From assembly GCA_001465935.1 (NCBI GenBank), contig LNKV01000082.1, forward strand, positions 85,200-118,775: a stretch of DNA of 33,576 nucleotides, written 5' to 3'. Both the position numbers and the translations under genes were made by a program. Origin of the DNA: Clarireedia homoeocarpa. Lineage: Eukaryota > Ascomycota > Leotiomycetes > Helotiales > Rutstroemiaceae. Below are positions 32,185 through 33,576 of the stretch, in pieces. Every line of letters starts with the position of its first letter. The stretch's first letter is position 1. The notes beneath the pieces are model-generated. The model was not told where the DNA came from and ran no database searches. It saw only the letters and a program-made list of their open reading frames with translations.

Positions 32185-32679
32185 GGATACGAGGAGCCGC
32201 TAATTACCAGAAAAGATCAACCTGAATCTTTGTCTTAGGGTCGCTTATCGGCTGAAAGTCTCATACGAGAACAATATCATTTATAACGGTATTAACCTAG
32301 AAAATATTCTTGTTCGGTCCTATGCAGAATACATATAAGTTGCAAAGCTAGCTGACTTCGGATTTGCCACTATCGAAGCAGTCGAGGCGAACGAGGTTTC
32401 TATTAGTGGACCACGCACCTTGCATTCTCTAGAGAGTTCTCGTTCGGCCTCTAAAGTGTTCTTCGGAAGACTGATATTTATTCATTCAGACTATTGGCAT
32501 AGTCCTTCACAATAAAGGGATATAACCTGTTCGACCTTATGATTTCGGAGGAGATGAAAGGTGAAGAGCGCCTTCAAGCAATATACAATCTCAGAGAATA
32601 TGATACAGTTCTGTGAGCAGCAAAGTTTGAGAATTGGATTCTACGAGGGCAGATGTTTGCCGTCAATTTGTTACTCCCA
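32185..32679 (+). pseudogene. Protein kinase domain relic, cut by an LTR
   Basis: A plus-strand frame reads 'KINLNLCLRVAY' then 'NGINLENILV', a decayed catalytic loop in place of HGDINxEN, followed by a TAA, then 'AKLADFGFATI' with the DFG motif at 32354-32362. After one frame change 'NLFDLMISEEMKGEERLQAI' gives the helical C-lobe, followed by a TGA and open sequence to 'FAVNLLLP'. There the LTR-like TGTTACGAA begins (32680). So the gene was mutated and also interrupted. It is a kinase by motif; the subfamily is uncertain, possibly related to HET-linked kinases. Confidence 0.6.
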
Positions 32680-32770
32680 TGTTACGAATCTTGTCTTCTG
32701 AGTCACATGGAAGTGGTCAGGTCACGGGATACTAGTAGTCGGCAGAACTAATAGTATTATCGTAGGTTTA
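32680..32770 (+). mobile_element. LTR-like end, rightward copy
   Basis: It begins TGTTACGAATC and matches the inverse of 22501-22589. It is less mutated than that copy: it keeps CA and CG where the left copy has TA. It continues into the AT-rich block at the right edge. Confidence 0.6.
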
Positions 32771-33576
32771 TTATTGAAATTAATTATATAAGAAATCAAT
32801 AAATATAAAGTTTTATATATTAAAGAAAATTATTTAATTATATAAACTTTTATTTTTAATTATTTTATTAATTTTATTTTCTTTTATTATAATAAAATAA
32901 ATTGAAATATTTTAATTTTATTTTATTATATAAAGTTTTTAATTAAAAAATAAATAATTAGAAATATAATTAATAAAATTAAAATTTTTATTAAATATAT
33001 TTTATAAAACTTTTAATTAAAAGATAAATAATTAAAAATATATATTTAATAAATAAAATTAAAATATATTAAAAAGTTAAATATTAAAATAATTTATTGA
33101 AAATATTTATATATTTTTTAATTAAATTATTTATTTTTATTATTAAAATCAAGAATATTTATTTTTTTAAAGAAAATTCAAAATAATATATATTAAATTT
33201 TTATTAATAATATTTATTTCGATTTTTAATAATATATAAAAGATATTTTAATTATAAACTTTTATTTTATTATAATTTATATATAATTATAAAATATAAA
33301 AGTTATATTTAAAATAAAACTATTAATAAAAATATTAAATAATTTTAGAATTTATAATTAAAAAGTTAAAAAGATTTTAAAAATCTTAAAAGTTTATATA
33401 TATTAAAAAATTATATATAATTATATAAATTATATATTTAAAATATATATATATTAGTATTTTAAAAACTTATTTATAATATAAAAAGTTTTTATTTAAA
33501 CTTTTAAATAAATATAAATAATTTAAATAATTTATAATAAATAAATATAATTATAATTATAAAAATAATAATAATA
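32771..33576. other. AT-rich RIP-type block at right edge
   Basis: Almost pure A+T to the window end, no readable frame. Probably the body of the LTR element that begins at 32680. Confidence 0.65.

Overview
The window is a stretch of filamentous ascomycete (Pezizomycotina) nuclear genome. The genes have short GT-AG introns of about 50-130 bp, housekeeping proteins of fungal type, and transposon remnants riddled with transition-type (C-to-T / G-to-A) stop codons, as left by repeat-induced point mutation (RIP). A Leotiomycete or related plant- or litter-associated fungus fits the wall-degrading esterase and the small secreted protein, but the sequence alone does not fix the taxon.

Layout. Bases 1-233 are almost pure A+T. 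Bases 236-13265 are a compact, GC-balanced housekeeping block: a TXNDC17/DUF953 thioredoxin-like gene (+), homoaconitase of lysine synthesis (-), a UBR-box/PHD protein of the Mlo2/UBR7 family (-), MCM2 of the replicative helicase (+, divergent from the UBR gene, with three ACGCG cell-cycle motifs between them) and an intracellular GH3 beta-glucosidase with a PA14 insert (+). All five can be assembled exon by exon with consistent phase.

From 13.3 kb on the sequence becomes a transposon graveyard: a frameshifted Ty1/copia-type gag, nested terminal-inverted-repeat elements, hAT-like MITEs with 8-bp target duplications, a RIP-degraded LINE-type ORF1, a TA-flanked foldback element and long AT-rich blocks (21.8-22.5 kb, 32.8-33.6 kb). 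Two LTR-like sequences that begin TGTTACGAA sit at 22.59 and 32.68 kb, face outward and lead into these AT-rich blocks.

Inside this compartment are two apparently intact genes for secreted proteins: a 95-residue six-cysteine protein (candidate effector, 18161-18549) and a CE3/SGNH acetyl-xylan-esterase-like enzyme (24667-25449). There are also genes that died in place: a flavin monooxygenase of Baeyer-Villiger type whose 5' half is full of stops while its 3' half is still open (28550-30105), kinase-like relics on both strands at 31.2-32.7 kb, and an unidentified coding relic at 22.9-23.8 kb. This is the classic picture of a two-compartment genome, in which RIP and transposition erode accessory genes while a few secreted-protein genes persist.

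No tRNA, rRNA or CRISPR array was seen. No wholly new system is evident. The best leads are the secreted protein, the dated insertion events (MITE inside gag relic, LTR inside kinase relic) and the polar decay of the monooxygenase.
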